Positions 33,747 through 42,419 of a stretch of DNA of 64,000 nucleotides are shown here, in pieces (the stretch's first letter is position 1; every line of letters starts with the position of its first letter). A program made the position numbers and the translations under genes. The DNA lies in the NCBI GenBank assembly GCA_046726235.1, contig JBKPAD010000001.1, forward strand, positions 62,001 to 126,000. The letters are read 5' to 3'. Source of the DNA: Nitricoxidireducens sp046726235 (GTDB lineage Bacteria > Pseudomonadota > Gammaproteobacteria > Burkholderiales > Rhodocyclaceae). Under the pieces are notes generated by a model. It did no database searches and was not told the DNA's origin. It saw only the letters and a program-made list of their open reading frames with translations.

Positions 33747-34619
33747 TCAATCAGCGGCGATTCTGGCGAAGCCGCGCAAGGTGTACTTGGTGCTCGGCTC
33801 CTGGAGCCTTTCGCAACACACCAGCGATAGACCGGCTTGCGCTATGAGCAGTGCATAGGACGCGAAACTGAACACGTGAATGTGGCCGAGCAGGTACTCC
33901 TCACGCTCCTTGCCGCCCGCTTCCGCTGCCTCCCCATCCGGCAACTCGACATACACCAGGCCGCCGGGGCGCAACAGGCGTCGCACGCTGGCAAGCACTG
34001 ACACGGGGTCGGCTATGTGTTCCAGCACCTTGTTAAAGGTTATCAAATCAAAGGTGCCAAGCCCCTCGATGGCGCTCACGTCGCCGAGAACTCCTGCCAC
34101 GGCCGCGACGTTCCTATAGTGAGCGACCAGACGCTCGTCCATATCCAGCGCGGTGCAGTCCCAGCCTGCTTGCTTCATACGGTAGGGAAACACGCCAAGA
34201 CCAGCCCCGACGTCGAGCAGCCTCGGCGGCGCATCCTGGAATCGGTCCGCCGGCCACTGCGCTCGGCAGTGTCCATCCACGAAACGCACGCGACCCACAT
34301 TGTCCGAACGCTCGGACGGAAGCGCATTGATCTTGTCGAAGCTGCGTTGAAGTCCTGCCGCGTCTCCATACGTGGTCGAGACATATTCGCCGCCGTAAAG
34401 CGCGCTTTGGCTAGGCTCGAACCACTCTAGGTAATGTCCGCACCGGTTGCAACGATGCATTTCCCGCCAATAACTTCGTCCTTGCGCCAGCGGAAAGCGG
34501 GTCTCCAACGGTGGCGGGCTATCGTAGGTGAAATGAACGATCAGTTCAGCACCTCCGCACATCGGGCAGTCGCGTTGATCACGCGGAACGCTACCGGGGC
34601 GAGGCCTTTCCGTCATCAT
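33747..34619 (-). CDS. Zinc-ribbon class I SAM methyltransferase
   Basis: This 290-residue protein begins with a putative zinc-binding module, CPMC (Cys18, Cys21) and CNRC (Cys57, Cys60), followed by a Rossmann methyltransferase domain with motif I LLDVGAGLGVF at 134-144, LDMDE, FNKVLEHIADP and RPGGLVYVELPD. Such zinc-ribbon C-methyltransferase-like proteins act on nucleotide or lipid-linked sugars. The end shows HIHVFSFASYALLIAQAGL. The ATG at 34619 overlaps the upstream small gene stop as ATGA. C-, O- or N-methylation cannot be distinguished here. Confidence 0.85.
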   Translation of the reverse strand: MMTERPRPGSVPRDQRDCPMCGGAELIVHFTYDSPPPLETRFPLAQGRSYWREMHRCNRCGHYLEWFEPSQSALYGGEYVSTTYGDAAGLQRSFDKINALPSERSDNVGRVRFVDGHCRAQWPADRFQDAPPRLLDVGAGLGVFPYRMKQAGWDCTALDMDERLVAHYRNVAAVAGVLGDVSAIEGLGTFDLITFNKVLEHIADPVSVLASVRRLLRPGGLVYVELPDGEAAEAGGKEREEYLLGHIHVFSFASYALLIAQAGLSLVCCERLQEPSTKYTLRGFARIAAD

Positions 34620-35002
34620 GCGCGGTCTCCGTAGAACGCCGCGAGTTTCTCCACTTCCTCGTCCTCGTCCAGCCAGCAAAGGATTCGCTGGTGATCGGTG
34701 GCGACGTAAGCGAGGAAGGCTTCTTCCTTTCCTTTTTCGACGAGCATGAGGAACAAGCGCCCGAAACCGGACAGGACCAAGGCAGCGCGCAGGCCGAACG
34801 ACTTGAGGCGCCCGTTGAGCGACGGCGTCGCATAGAAGCCCCAGTCCTTGCGCGTGACGTCATACTCGCCGCCCGCGACCGTGGTAAACGTCACCTGCTC
34901 GTCGGCATCGAGGGCGACCCGGCCGCAATCGGACAGCATCAGCTTTACACCGACGCCAGATACCTCGAACTTACGGGGCGGGTCAATTGGCGTGAATTTC
35001 AT
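34616..35002 (-). CDS. Small conserved protein beside the amidotransferase, function unknown
   Basis: This 128-residue soluble protein starts MKFTPIDPPRKFEVSG. It continues with LSDCGRVALDADEQVTF, WGFYATPSLNGRL, a short hydrophobic stretch around ALVLSGFGRLFLMLVEKGKE and an acidic end, CWLDEDEEVEKL. I do not recognise a characterised family, though proteins of this look accompany sugar amidotransferase genes in other LPS loci as far as I recall. It overlaps the amidotransferase gene by 20 bases and the methyltransferase gene by 4, so all three are co-translated. It may be an accessory subunit or an assembly factor of the amidotransferase. The ATG at 35002 was chosen because the upstream part has no conserved character. 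Confidence 0.7.
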   Translation of the reverse strand: MKFTPIDPPRKFEVSGVGVKLMLSDCGRVALDADEQVTFTTVAGGEYDVTRKDWGFYATPSLNGRLKSFGLRAALVLSGFGRLFLMLVEKGKEEAFLAYVATDHQRILCWLDEDEEVEKLAAFYGDRA

Positions 35003-36116
35003 TCCAGTTCCAGTCGTTGACCAAGAAATCGCGGATTTTCCACGTGCCGCCATCTCGAACCCATATCGCGAGGTTGCGGAACGGCTCACATATCTCTAAG
35101 AACCGCTCCGGCGTAATGCCGGCAAAGCCGCAGAACTTCTCGATGTCGGCCCTCGGCGTCTGGTCGCCGCGGCTCCGAATGACCTCCAGCGCCTGCGAGC
35201 GCGACATGCGCCCGTTGCGGATTTCTATGGAAAGATTATCGAAGAGCCGGGTAAAACCGAACTTGTACCACTTCAGCCAATGGTGGATCGAAATGAAGTC
35301 GTCATCGATATCGGCGTAGTCGTAATAGCCCGTGCGTGCAGCGCCAGTCTCAAAGTCAAAGCCATGCTCGCGCGCCACCTTGAGGCTGGTTTCGGGATCC
35401 CACTGGAAATAGTAGCCAAGGAAGACGGCCCTGACATGCGATGCCCCGAGCCGGTCCGCGTCTGGGCCGAAATATGGCGTTAACTCCTTGTTCGAAAAGC
35501 CGTATGCTAGCCAATCGCTCGCCATGGTGCCGTGCGTGACGCCGTATTTCCTCAACCAGGCGCCGTCGAGCTTGAACCCCGTCAAGGACTCATCCTCGGT
35601 GCCGTATTCAAACGCCGAGTTCTCTCCCCAGACAACCAGTGGAATTTCGTAGCGAGCCGCGAGGGTGAGCGGAATATTGAACAATGCCATATGCATCGGT
35701 ATGGCGGTAGACCCGAAGCGCTCGAGTGCCCGAAGCATGAAGCGGGATTCGACCTTCGGGTTGATCCGGTAATCGATGTGATCCACGCCCAATGCGATGA
35801 GGTTGTCCAGGTTGCGCTGGCCGATTGGCGTCCTCGCGGGCGTCTTCCAGGTGACTGCGAGCGGGGTCAATCCGTATTCGAGACACTTGACCACCTGCCA
35901 GGTACTATCCTTACCGCCGCTTACCGGGATAAGGCAATCATACCCACCGGAACTGGCCTTGGCGCTCTCGATGACTTGGCGAAACATCGCCTCACGCGCA
36001 TTCCAGTCGACATCCGGCTTCGTCAGGTGCGTCTTGCATGCATTGCAGACGCCATCATCGCCTATGACCAGGTTAGGGCGGGTGTCGGGCAGGACGCAGT
36101 TACGGCACCACTTCAT
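34983..36116 (-). CDS. N-acetyl sugar amidotransferase (second WbpG/PseA homologue)
   Basis: This 377-residue PP-loop enzyme has the cysteine pairs CRNC (Cys4, Cys7) and CNAC (Cys24, Cys27) and the P-loop SGGKDS at 66-71, then GLTPLAVTWKTPARTP and the conserved VVWGENSAFEYG. It belongs to the same family as the gene at 6151 but lacks its own HisH/HisF neighbours. Instead an AsnB-type glutamine-hydrolysing synthetase is encoded directly upstream and coupled by ATGA. It would convert a sugar N-acetyl into N-acetamidino, as PseA does in pseudaminic acid synthesis. The likely target is the nonulosonate made by the NeuB block upstream. The ATG at 36116 precedes MKWCRNC. Confidence 0.9.
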   Translation of the reverse strand: MKWCRNCVLPDTRPNLVIGDDGVCNACKTHLTKPDVDWNAREAMFRQVIESAKASSGGYDCLIPVSGGKDSTWQVVKCLEYGLTPLAVTWKTPARTPIGQRNLDNLIALGVDHIDYRINPKVESRFMLRALERFGSTAIPMHMALFNIPLTLAARYEIPLVVWGENSAFEYGTEDESLTGFKLDGAWLRKYGVTHGTMASDWLAYGFSNKELTPYFGPDADRLGASHVRAVFLGYYFQWDPETSLKVAREHGFDFETGAARTGYYDYADIDDDFISIHHWLKWYKFGFTRLFDNLSIEIRNGRMSRSQALEVIRSRGDQTPRADIEKFCGFAGITPERFLEICEPFRNLAIWVRDGGTWKIRDFLVNDWNWNEIHAN

Positions 36117-37978
36117 ATAGTTTCCTGCGTTGCGGCGCTTGGCCCCGGCTCCCCAAACTCTTCGAGAAAGACCTTTGCACAAACGAAATTAAAGAGAAAC
36201 TTGCTGCCGCTGTTGGGTAGGTCCGGCTGCTGTAGCAGATGTTCGATGCGATCGCGCCGAACAATCCCGAAGATCGGGCTGTCGGCGAGAAGCTCCGCGC
36301 GCACGGCTTCGTCGCGGACGTCGAGGAACGAAAAGATCGGCGCATTGAAGCCTACTTTGCGCCGATTTTCCATCACCGGATCCGGGGCGATACCGCGCAT
36401 GGCTTCGCGCAACACGGCCTTGGCGCGCCCGTCGCGGATCAGGTGGCGCGTCGGTATCGAATTGCAGAAATCGAACAGGTCGCGATCGAGGAAGGGCGAG
36501 CGGTTCTCGATCGACCAGTACATGGCATTAAGGTCGTCCTCGTGGAGAATGATCGGCACCGCTTCGTGGAACAGTTCGTTCGCCATGCGATTGCGCAGCA
36601 GATCGCCTGTATAGTCCGTTTCGCTGAACTCCTCGCGCCACGGGCGATGCAGGAAAGCGCGCGAATCGTCGGCGCCGTCAAACAGGTGCTCGCGGAACGC
36701 CCGATTCTCGATAAAGAGATCCGGATTCTGTAGGTGAGCATTGCGCACGATAGGCAACACGTGCTCACGCCAGGCATTCTGGCTTGTGCCGTGAAGGGCG
36801 TCGTCATGGCGAACCTCATAAAGATAAGCCAGATGATGATCGTAGTACCCGCTGAATAGCTCGTCAGCCGCCGAGCCGCTGACGGAAATGCGATAGCCGT
36901 GGGCAGCGATGCTTTCCATTAGCAGCCAATGAGCGTAGTACGTGATGGTGTAGACGGGCGCATCGTGGTAGCGGATCAACGCACGCAATCGCGGCAGGAA
37001 CTCGCTCGTCGTCACCGGTATGCCCGTGTGGCGAATGGCCAGCTCGGCGACGGTGCGCTCGACCATTTCCGCCTCTTCATAGCGGGCGTCGGAATTCAGG
37101 ACGGTAAATCCATGCACGTCGTAGCCGAATACGCGCTTGGCGATACTGATGAGCGCAACGGAATCGACGCCTCCGCTCATGCAGAAGGCAAGTGGCACGT
37201 CGGCGCGTAGACGCAGCTCGACAGAGTTAATCAGCTTCTCCCTCGCTCCTTGTACGGCCTCCTCGAAGCTCATGTCGCCGTGCTGCGCAAAGGTCGGAGT
37301 CCAGAAACGCCGGCTGGTCTCGCGGCCTTCGGCATCGATCTCGAGCAAGCTGCCCGATGCTAGCTCCTCGACGCCGGCAAAGAAGGTGCGGCGCGTCTTG
37401 TAAAGCGATTTGTACCCGTTCACCAGATAGCGCCGCAGATGCTCGCGATCGATATCGAGCCGCCGGCCGAGCAGCGCCATGATGAACTTGATCTCCGACG
37501 CGAAGTACAAGCCCTCCGGCGCGCGATACAGGTAGAGCGGCTTTTCGCCGAAGCGGTCGCGACAGAGCGTCAGCGTACCGGTCGCCGAGTCGAACAGCGC
37601 GAAGGCCCACATGCCCTCGCAGCGATCCAGCGCGCGCCACCCGTAGCTGCTCAGTGTGGCCAGCAGCACTTCGGTGTCGGAATGCGTTGCGAGAGCTATG
37701 CCATCACGTTCGAGGTCCCGGCGGCGCTCAACATAGTTGTAGAGTTCGCCATTTTGAACGATCCATTTGTCGCCGAACTGCATCGGCTGGTTCGAGCGCG
37801 GATCAAGGTCAATGATGCTGAGGCGGCTATGCAGCAGGTACAAGCGGCGTTCGTTGTTCAGCTCCCATTTCCTCACTTCGGCGTTGTCGGGACCGCGCCT
37901 CCCCATGCGCGATCGGCATTCCCGCACCCGCTCGGATGGCAGTTCAATCGTACCGATGTAACCTGCAATGCCGCACAT
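36113..37978 (-). CDS. asnB: AsnB-type glutamine-hydrolysing asparagine synthase
   Basis: This 621-residue protein has an N-terminal class II glutaminase with the nucleophile Cys2 (MCGIAGYIG), RRGPDN at 28-33 and QNGELYNY at 75-82, then a synthetase domain with the P-loop SGGVDS at 268-273 and ISVSGSAADELFSGY. Canonical members amidate aspartate; members in polysaccharide clusters often amidate uronic acid carboxyls or are used for ammonia transfer. It sits between the deacetylase (10-base gap) and the second sugar amidotransferase (ATGA). An amide on a uronic acid, or ammonia delivery to the amidotransferase, are both plausible. The ATG at 37978 gives the obligatory N-terminal Cys2. Confidence 0.88.
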   Translation of the reverse strand: MCGIAGYIGTIELPSERVRECRSRMGRRGPDNAEVRKWELNNERRLYLLHSRLSIIDLDPRSNQPMQFGDKWIVQNGELYNYVERRRDLERDGIALATHSDTEVLLATLSSYGWRALDRCEGMWAFALFDSATGTLTLCRDRFGEKPLYLYRAPEGLYFASEIKFIMALLGRRLDIDREHLRRYLVNGYKSLYKTRRTFFAGVEELASGSLLEIDAEGRETSRRFWTPTFAQHGDMSFEEAVQGAREKLINSVELRLRADVPLAFCMSGGVDSVALISIAKRVFGYDVHGFTVLNSDARYEEAEMVERTVAELAIRHTGIPVTTSEFLPRLRALIRYHDAPVYTITYYAHWLLMESIAAHGYRISVSGSAADELFSGYYDHHLAYLYEVRHDDALHGTSQNAWREHVLPIVRNAHLQNPDLFIENRAFREHLFDGADDSRAFLHRPWREEFSETDYTGDLLRNRMANELFHEAVPIILHEDDLNAMYWSIENRSPFLDRDLFDFCNSIPTRHLIRDGRAKAVLREAMRGIAPDPVMENRRKVGFNAPIFSFLDVRDEAVRAELLADSPIFGIVRRDRIEHLLQQPDLPNSGSKFLFNFVCAKVFLEEFGEPGPSAATQETI

Positions 37979-37988
37979 AACAAATTGC

Positions 37989-38891
37989 CTAGATGACAAA
38001 GATACGACGCAGACGGAACAAGTCGTCGCCAGCGCTGTTCCAACCGTGTTCGGCGGTCGGGCAGCAGCGTATGCCGTGCCGCTTCAGGGCGGTGATCACG
38101 GCGCCTGAATAGCAGTGAGCCAACCCTTCCGGATAAGAATAATGGGGGGTGCTGAAGCCGATCGCCTGGCTTATCAAGCGCAGACTCGTCCCCAGCTCGG
38201 TGTCGAGATCCTGCGGTGAAAGGAACGACAGGATGCGATGAGTGTGGCTGTGCCCACCGATGGCAAACAACGGGTGTGCCGCCAGTTCGCGCACCTGCCG
38301 CCAGCTCAGCTTATCGTCCAAAGCTGGATCGGACGGAGCTTTGGCCAGCCCGCACTGCGACACGATGCGGGCCGCAAATTCGTAGGGGTCGTCATTGCTG
38401 TCTCCCTTGACGTGGCGCCGGATCTCGTCAAGCAGCGTGCGTTTCTCATCTGCCGTTTCATAAGCCCCGTCGACTCTCGCCGTCAGCCCCGTCAGGCTGA
38501 CCTTCGGCACGGCCTCGACCGCTGCTTCAATGAGGTCGGTCCATGACCGGCCTCCTTCGTCGATGAAGCCCGAAGTCAGATAGAACGTCGCAGGAACGTT
38601 GAAGTCGACCAAGGCCGGCGCGGCGACGCTGGCGTTGTTCTCAAAGCCGTCATCGAACGTGATGGCGAAGGCGCGCGGCGGTAAACGGCGGCCCTCGGCA
38701 TTCGCCGCCATGATCTCATCCATCGATACCGGCGTACCGTGACGGCACAGGTCCTCCAGCAACGCGACGAATTCGTCGAGCGGCAGGTGTTTGCGCGTGT
38801 AGTTGCGCACCGCATAGGCGTTGCTCCGGATCACGCCGTGCAGCAAGAAAATGACGAAAGAATCGTCGCGAAGGTATTGGGAATATTGCAT
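37989..38891 (-). CDS. Polysaccharide deacetylase (NodB family)
   Basis: This 300-residue protein has the NodB metal site: ITFDDGFENN with Asp80 and Asp81, HSHTHRIL holding the two His ligands and a later YPEG. HPLFAIGG precedes the His motif. Family members remove N- or O-acetyl groups from sugars. No signal peptide is visible, so it may act in the cytoplasm on a precursor. Its start ATG at 38891 shares a base with the stop of the formyltransferase gene (TGATG). The pairing suggests an N-acetyl group is removed and replaced by N-formyl. The longer in-frame start at 39050 lies inside the formyltransferase and is rejected. Confidence 0.88.
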   Translation of the reverse strand: MQYSQYLRDDSFVIFLLHGVIRSNAYAVRNYTRKHLPLDEFVALLEDLCRHGTPVSMDEIMAANAEGRRLPPRAFAITFDDGFENNASVAAPALVDFNVPATFYLTSGFIDEGGRSWTDLIEAAVEAVPKVSLTGLTARVDGAYETADEKRTLLDEIRRHVKGDSNDDPYEFAARIVSQCGLAKAPSDPALDDKLSWRQVRELAAHPLFAIGGHSHTHRILSFLSPQDLDTELGTSLRLISQAIGFSTPHYSYPEGLAHCYSGAVITALKRHGIRCCPTAEHGWNSAGDDLFRLRRIFVI

Positions 38892-39601
38892 CAGAGGGTA
38901 GCGGTGTAACGCCCGAACTTGGCGAGGCAGTCGTCCTTGAGCACTGCAGGCATGGCCGAGTAGTAGCGTCCGAGCCGGATCTGCTTGCGTCGCGGCAAAC
39001 GGCATCCGGCTCGAAGCAACGTGACCGCAGCCAATGACAAGTTGACGCAAACGCGCGTATTGACGGCGCGAAGCTCGTGGAGCGCGCAGCCTCGCGCGAG
39101 TGGCAGACTGGCGGAAAACGCGATGTCTCCCGTGTCGAGCTGGGGGGACATGAAGTGGAGCGTGGTGACGAGGTTACAGAAGTCGCGGTGGTATATCGTC
39201 CAGAGATGGCTGTCGAGGCCGCGATATTCCTCCGGATTTCCGCCATGCAGATTCAGACAGGCCACGCGCGGCAAGCCGATGGTCTCGAGTTTCAGCAAGC
39301 CGGTGCCGAACACGAACATCAGATCCGGCTGCAACCTCTCGATTTCCTCGCGCGCCTCTGCCGCATTGAGCGAGGCAAATCGTCTCGTATGAGCCACGTC
39401 CTCGAATGCGAATGGCTCGTTTGCCAGCAGCGCGTCACGCTCGTATGCGTCGCGTTGTTCCTCGAAGGCGTGGCGCGTCGGAAAATGAATGGGCTTCTGT
39501 TCAGTCTCGACCAGAATGGCATCCACCGCACCGGCCAACTGCATTTGCCGGGCATAGTAAAGGTGGTGGGAAGTATCGGTGGTCAGGAGAACGATGCGCA
39601 T
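38891..39601 (-). CDS. Sugar N-formyltransferase (formyl_trans_N)
   Basis: This 236-residue protein has the folate-dependent formyltransferase active site Asn117, His119 in LNLHGGNPEEYRGLD and Asp156 in QLDTGD, the Asn-His-Asp triad of the family. It is shorter than Fmt (about 310) and lacks the C-terminal tRNA-binding domain, which points to a small-molecule amino-sugar substrate as in WbtJ or QdtF. It stands 3 bases after the NeuB gene and is coupled to the deacetylase. It would formylate a free amine on the nonulosonate or another amino-sugar. The N-terminal MRIVLLTTDTSHHLYY region is the usual Rossmann start. Confidence 0.87.
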   Translation of the reverse strand: MRIVLLTTDTSHHLYYARQMQLAGAVDAILVETEQKPIHFPTRHAFEEQRDAYERDALLANEPFAFEDVAHTRRFASLNAAEAREEIERLQPDLMFVFGTGLLKLETIGLPRVACLNLHGGNPEEYRGLDSHLWTIYHRDFCNLVTTLHFMSPQLDTGDIAFSASLPLARGCALHELRAVNTRVCVNLSLAAVTLLRAGCRLPRRKQIRLGRYYSAMPAVLKDDCLAKFGRYTATL

Positions 39602-39604
39602 TGT

Positions 39605-40609
39605 CTAGACCAGGTCGATAACGTCGAGAACATCCCCGAAGGCCACCGCACGCCGCAGCTCCCGCCCGACCAGTCGGTCCTCCTCACCGGGCGCCAGCCC
39701 GCGCGGCGCCCGAATCCAGGTCAGGTCCTCGCGGTGCAGCCTGTGTCCGACCGGCAAGTCGGCCGCGGCAACGATGGTACGTCGGACCAAGGGCAGGTTC
39801 GCCTGTTCGCATGCCGCCGCCTGCTTGGCCTCGGTCCCGAGCATGGCGGCGACACGCCGCATCGACTCAGCGATTTTGCGCATCTCGGCGGGATCGGCGG
39901 ACAACTGGTGGTCGCGAAAATCTGAGTACGTCTTGCTCAGCGTGAAATGCTTCTCGACGATCGAGGCACCCAGCGCAACTGCCGCGATAGTTGCATCGGG
40001 CCCCATCGTGTGGTCAGAGTAGCCCACTTCGCATGGCAAAGTCCGGCGCATGGCGGGAATCGCCCCGAGATTGGCTTGATCAGGCGGCACGGGATACGCA
40101 CAGGCGCAATGCAACACCGCCAGATCGGAGGCCGCACCGTTCCTTTGCGTCAGCACGAATGCAACGAGTTTTTCGACCTCCGCCATGCCAAGCAGGCCGG
40201 TCGAAATGATCAACGGTTTTTCCAATCGGCACACCGTATCGATGAGCGGCCAGAAATCATTGTCGCCCGAAGCGATCTTGAATGCATCGACCACGGGCGC
40301 GAGCTCGCGTGCAACGTCGAGATCAAACGGCGTGATGATGTAGGCGAGGCCGCGCGACTTGGCCAGCTCCCCGAGCCTGCAGAATTGATCCAGCGTCAAC
40401 TCGAACGACTTGAGGCGTGCGTGGCGTGCTGCGTCGGAACGGCTGACATAGAAGTCGCTGCGAAAAACCTGGAACTTGACCGCGTGGACGCCACACGCGG
40501 CGGCTTTGTCGACGAGCTCACAGGCCACCGAAAATGACCCTTCATGGTTGTTGCCGATCTCGGCCACCAATAGCGGCGCCATCGTTGTGTCAAAGCTGGC
40601 AATTCTCAT
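39605..40609 (-). CDS. N-acetylneuraminate/nonulosonate synthase (NeuB/LegI/PseI family)
   Basis: This 334-residue enzyme condenses PEP with a 6-carbon N-acyl amino-sugar to give a nonulosonic acid. It has AEIGNNHEGS at 16-25, VKFQVF at 45-50, a TIM barrel with KIASGDN, STGLLGMAEV, HCACAYPVPP and SDHTMG, and a C-terminal SAF domain from about 275 (RTIVAAADLPVGHRL). Which member it is (NeuB, LegI or PseI) cannot be told. It overlaps the GNAT gene by 20 bases and precedes the formyltransferase. Its product is probably activated by the SpsF-like cytidylyltransferase at 44580. No clear hydrolysing 2-epimerase of the NeuC type is in the window, so the precursor may arise by an unusual route. Confidence 0.88.
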   Translation of the reverse strand: MRIASFDTTMAPLLVAEIGNNHEGSFSVACELVDKAAACGVHAVKFQVFRSDFYVSRSDAARHARLKSFELTLDQFCRLGELAKSRGLAYIITPFDLDVARELAPVVDAFKIASGDNDFWPLIDTVCRLEKPLIISTGLLGMAEVEKLVAFVLTQRNGAASDLAVLHCACAYPVPPDQANLGAIPAMRRTLPCEVGYSDHTMGPDATIAAVALGASIVEKHFTLSKTYSDFRDHQLSADPAEMRKIAESMRRVAAMLGTEAKQAAACEQANLPLVRRTIVAAADLPVGHRLHREDLTWIRAPRGLAPGEEDRLVGRELRRAVAFGDVLDVIDLV

Positions 40610-41357
40610 TGCTGGGTTCCCCGTTTAAGCAATGGGCGTGTAGGACGTAGGAAGATTCAACGATCCGAAAGCCCTTGCTTTGATAAAACGCGATGGATGG
40701 CAAATTCGCAATCTGCGTGCCAACGCGCAACACGCCGGCCCTCGGCCGCCACTGCTCAATGAAATGGGTAACAAGCGCGGTGCCAACGCCATGGCCCTGA
40801 TGCTCGGGCGCGACGCCGACCAGGTCGATCGCGGCTCCCGGTATGGCTCCGGCCGTTTCGATAACAGCAAGAAATCCCGCTGGCTCATCGTTTACCATGG
40901 CTACGTACAGCGCAGTACCTCGATGGCCCGCGCAGTAGTTGCCGATCCATTCCCGTTTGATCCTGTCGGCCGTTTCGCCCGGGAAGAGCGGATCAAGATG
41001 GAACCTCGAATAGCGAAAGCAGCGCGCGGCGATGTCCTGCAGCGCGGCGTGCTGCACCGGCAGCGCGCGCGCTACGGAAACACCGGAATTGGACAACACG
41101 GAAGACTCGCGCCCGGCCGGCCACTCGAAAATAACGTTGGTATCGACGACGGCGAAACCGGCCTGTGCGAGTCTCTGCACGTCGCCCGCGCAGGCCGTGC
41201 CGACTTTGGCATAGAAGAACGCCGTGGCGTCGCCGGCAAGAGCCTCCATCGCCGCCTTCAGTGCTGCGGCAGAAGCCGCGATGCTACCGCTATACCGATA
41301 GCATCGAAAGCCGGAGACTTGGCTCAGCCAGTCGTCAGCCAGGAATGCTTGCGCCAT
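40590..41357 (-). CDS. GNAT N-acetyltransferase (WecD/RffC- or PseH-like)
   Basis: This 255-residue protein has a GNAT domain in its second half with the acetyl-CoA motif QGHGVGTAL at 187-195 and FRYSRFHLDPLF at 114-125, which resembles dTDP-fucosamine acetyltransferases RffC. The first 90 residues form an additional domain. It would acetylate an amine on a sugar nucleotide. The gene lies between an SDR (24 bases away) and NeuB, consistent with preparing a diacylated precursor for nonulosonate synthesis as PseH or LegH do. The ATG at 41357 starts MAQAFLADDWL. Confidence 0.84.
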   Translation of the reverse strand: MAQAFLADDWLSQVSGFRCYRYSGSIAASAAALKAAMEALAGDATAFFYAKVGTACAGDVQRLAQAGFAVVDTNVIFEWPAGRESSVLSNSGVSVARALPVQHAALQDIAARCFRYSRFHLDPLFPGETADRIKREWIGNYCAGHRGTALYVAMVNDEPAGFLAVIETAGAIPGAAIDLVGVAPEHQGHGVGTALVTHFIEQWRPRAGVLRVGTQIANLPSIAFYQSKGFRIVESSYVLHAHCLNGEPSNENCQL

Positions 41358-41381
41358 CGCGCCGTACCAGGTGCTCCACTA

Positions 41382-42419
41382 TCAGCGCGGCTGTGCGAAA
41401 TAGTCTGGGTGGCGCGCAGCCAGTTCTTTGTACCACGTGATGTAGTTGACGAAGCCCTTCTCAAGAGGCCACTGCGGCTCATAACCCAACAGCGTCCGTG
41501 CCTTGTCGATGGACAGGGTCCCACGCTCGGGCATCAGCCGGTCGCGCGGTTGATGGTTGACGACGACGCCCGGGAAGTGTGCCTTGACGATTTCGATCAT
41601 CTGGTTAAGGCTACGCGCATGCCCGTAGGTCAAGTTGAAGATGTTGTTGTAAGCCTCTGGCGTGGCAATGGCCCGCAGGACGCCCTGGATCAAGTCACCA
41701 ATATAGGTGAAGTCGAGGCCATCGGTGCCGTCTCCGTTAACGCTCAACGGCAGGCCGCGCAGCGCGTTTTCGACAAAGGCTTGGCCTACGCGACGGCTGA
41801 CGCAACGCTCGCCATAGAGCGCGGACGGACGGATGATCGTATACGGCATGCCGAAGACTTGGTTATACGCGATCACCAGCTTCTCGCCGCCGTACTTGAG
41901 GGCACCGTAGATGCCCAGTGGCTCGCAGTGACGGTCTTCCTTCACCGCTTCGCCATCGAAGTTGCCATAGACCATCGAGGAAGAGAAGTAGATGAAATGG
42001 ACACAGTCGTGTCGAGCTATGTCGAGCGCGTTTTCCAGCGTGCGGAAGCTGTGGTCGAAAGTGGTGTATGGATCCTTATTGGACCGGTTGGCATGGGAGA
42101 TCGCCGCCAGCTGCACAATGACATGAGGCTTGATGTCGGAAAGGCAGCGTGACAACAGATGATAGTCTCGTGCATCGACGATATGTAGCGGCACATTGGC
42201 CTCGCGCAAGGCGTTGAGTCGCTCGTACACCATCTGCACGTAGAGCGTCTTGTTGGGGTCGTTGGTGGCGTTGGAGAACGCGCCCAGGTTGTTCACCTGC
42301 AGACCATCGACGACGTGGGGCTCGGCGCCCAAACGCTGAAGCTCCAAGGCCAGGTTATGACCAATGAAGCCCGCCCCGCCGATGAGTGCGACGCGGCGTT
42401 TCTTTAGATTATCCATCAT
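41382..42419 (-). CDS. NAD-dependent epimerase/dehydratase (SDR)
   Basis: This 345-residue extended SDR has GGAGFIGH at 14-21, VQLAAISHANRS, YFSSSMVYG and the catalytic Tyr171 and Lys175 in YGALKYGGEK, followed by IIRPSALYGERC and TDGLDFTYIGDLIQG. The substrate is a nucleotide sugar. It is coupled by ATGA to the upstream aminotransferase, which implies a 4-keto or similar sugar passed between them. Whether it is a 4,6-dehydratase or an epimerase/reductase is not clear; the large insert before residue 80 (NNLGAFSNATNDPNK) is unusual. The ATG at 42419 was taken because it forms the ATGA overlap. Confidence 0.86.
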   Translation of the reverse strand: MMDNLKKRRVALIGGAGFIGHNLALELQRLGAEPHVVDGLQVNNLGAFSNATNDPNKTLYVQMVYERLNALREANVPLHIVDARDYHLLSRCLSDIKPHVIVQLAAISHANRSNKDPYTTFDHSFRTLENALDIARHDCVHFIYFSSSMVYGNFDGEAVKEDRHCEPLGIYGALKYGGEKLVIAYNQVFGMPYTIIRPSALYGERCVSRRVGQAFVENALRGLPLSVNGDGTDGLDFTYIGDLIQGVLRAIATPEAYNNIFNLTYGHARSLNQMIEIVKAHFPGVVVNHQPRDRLMPERGTLSIDKARTLLGYEPQWPLEKGFVNYITWYKELAARHPDYFAQPR

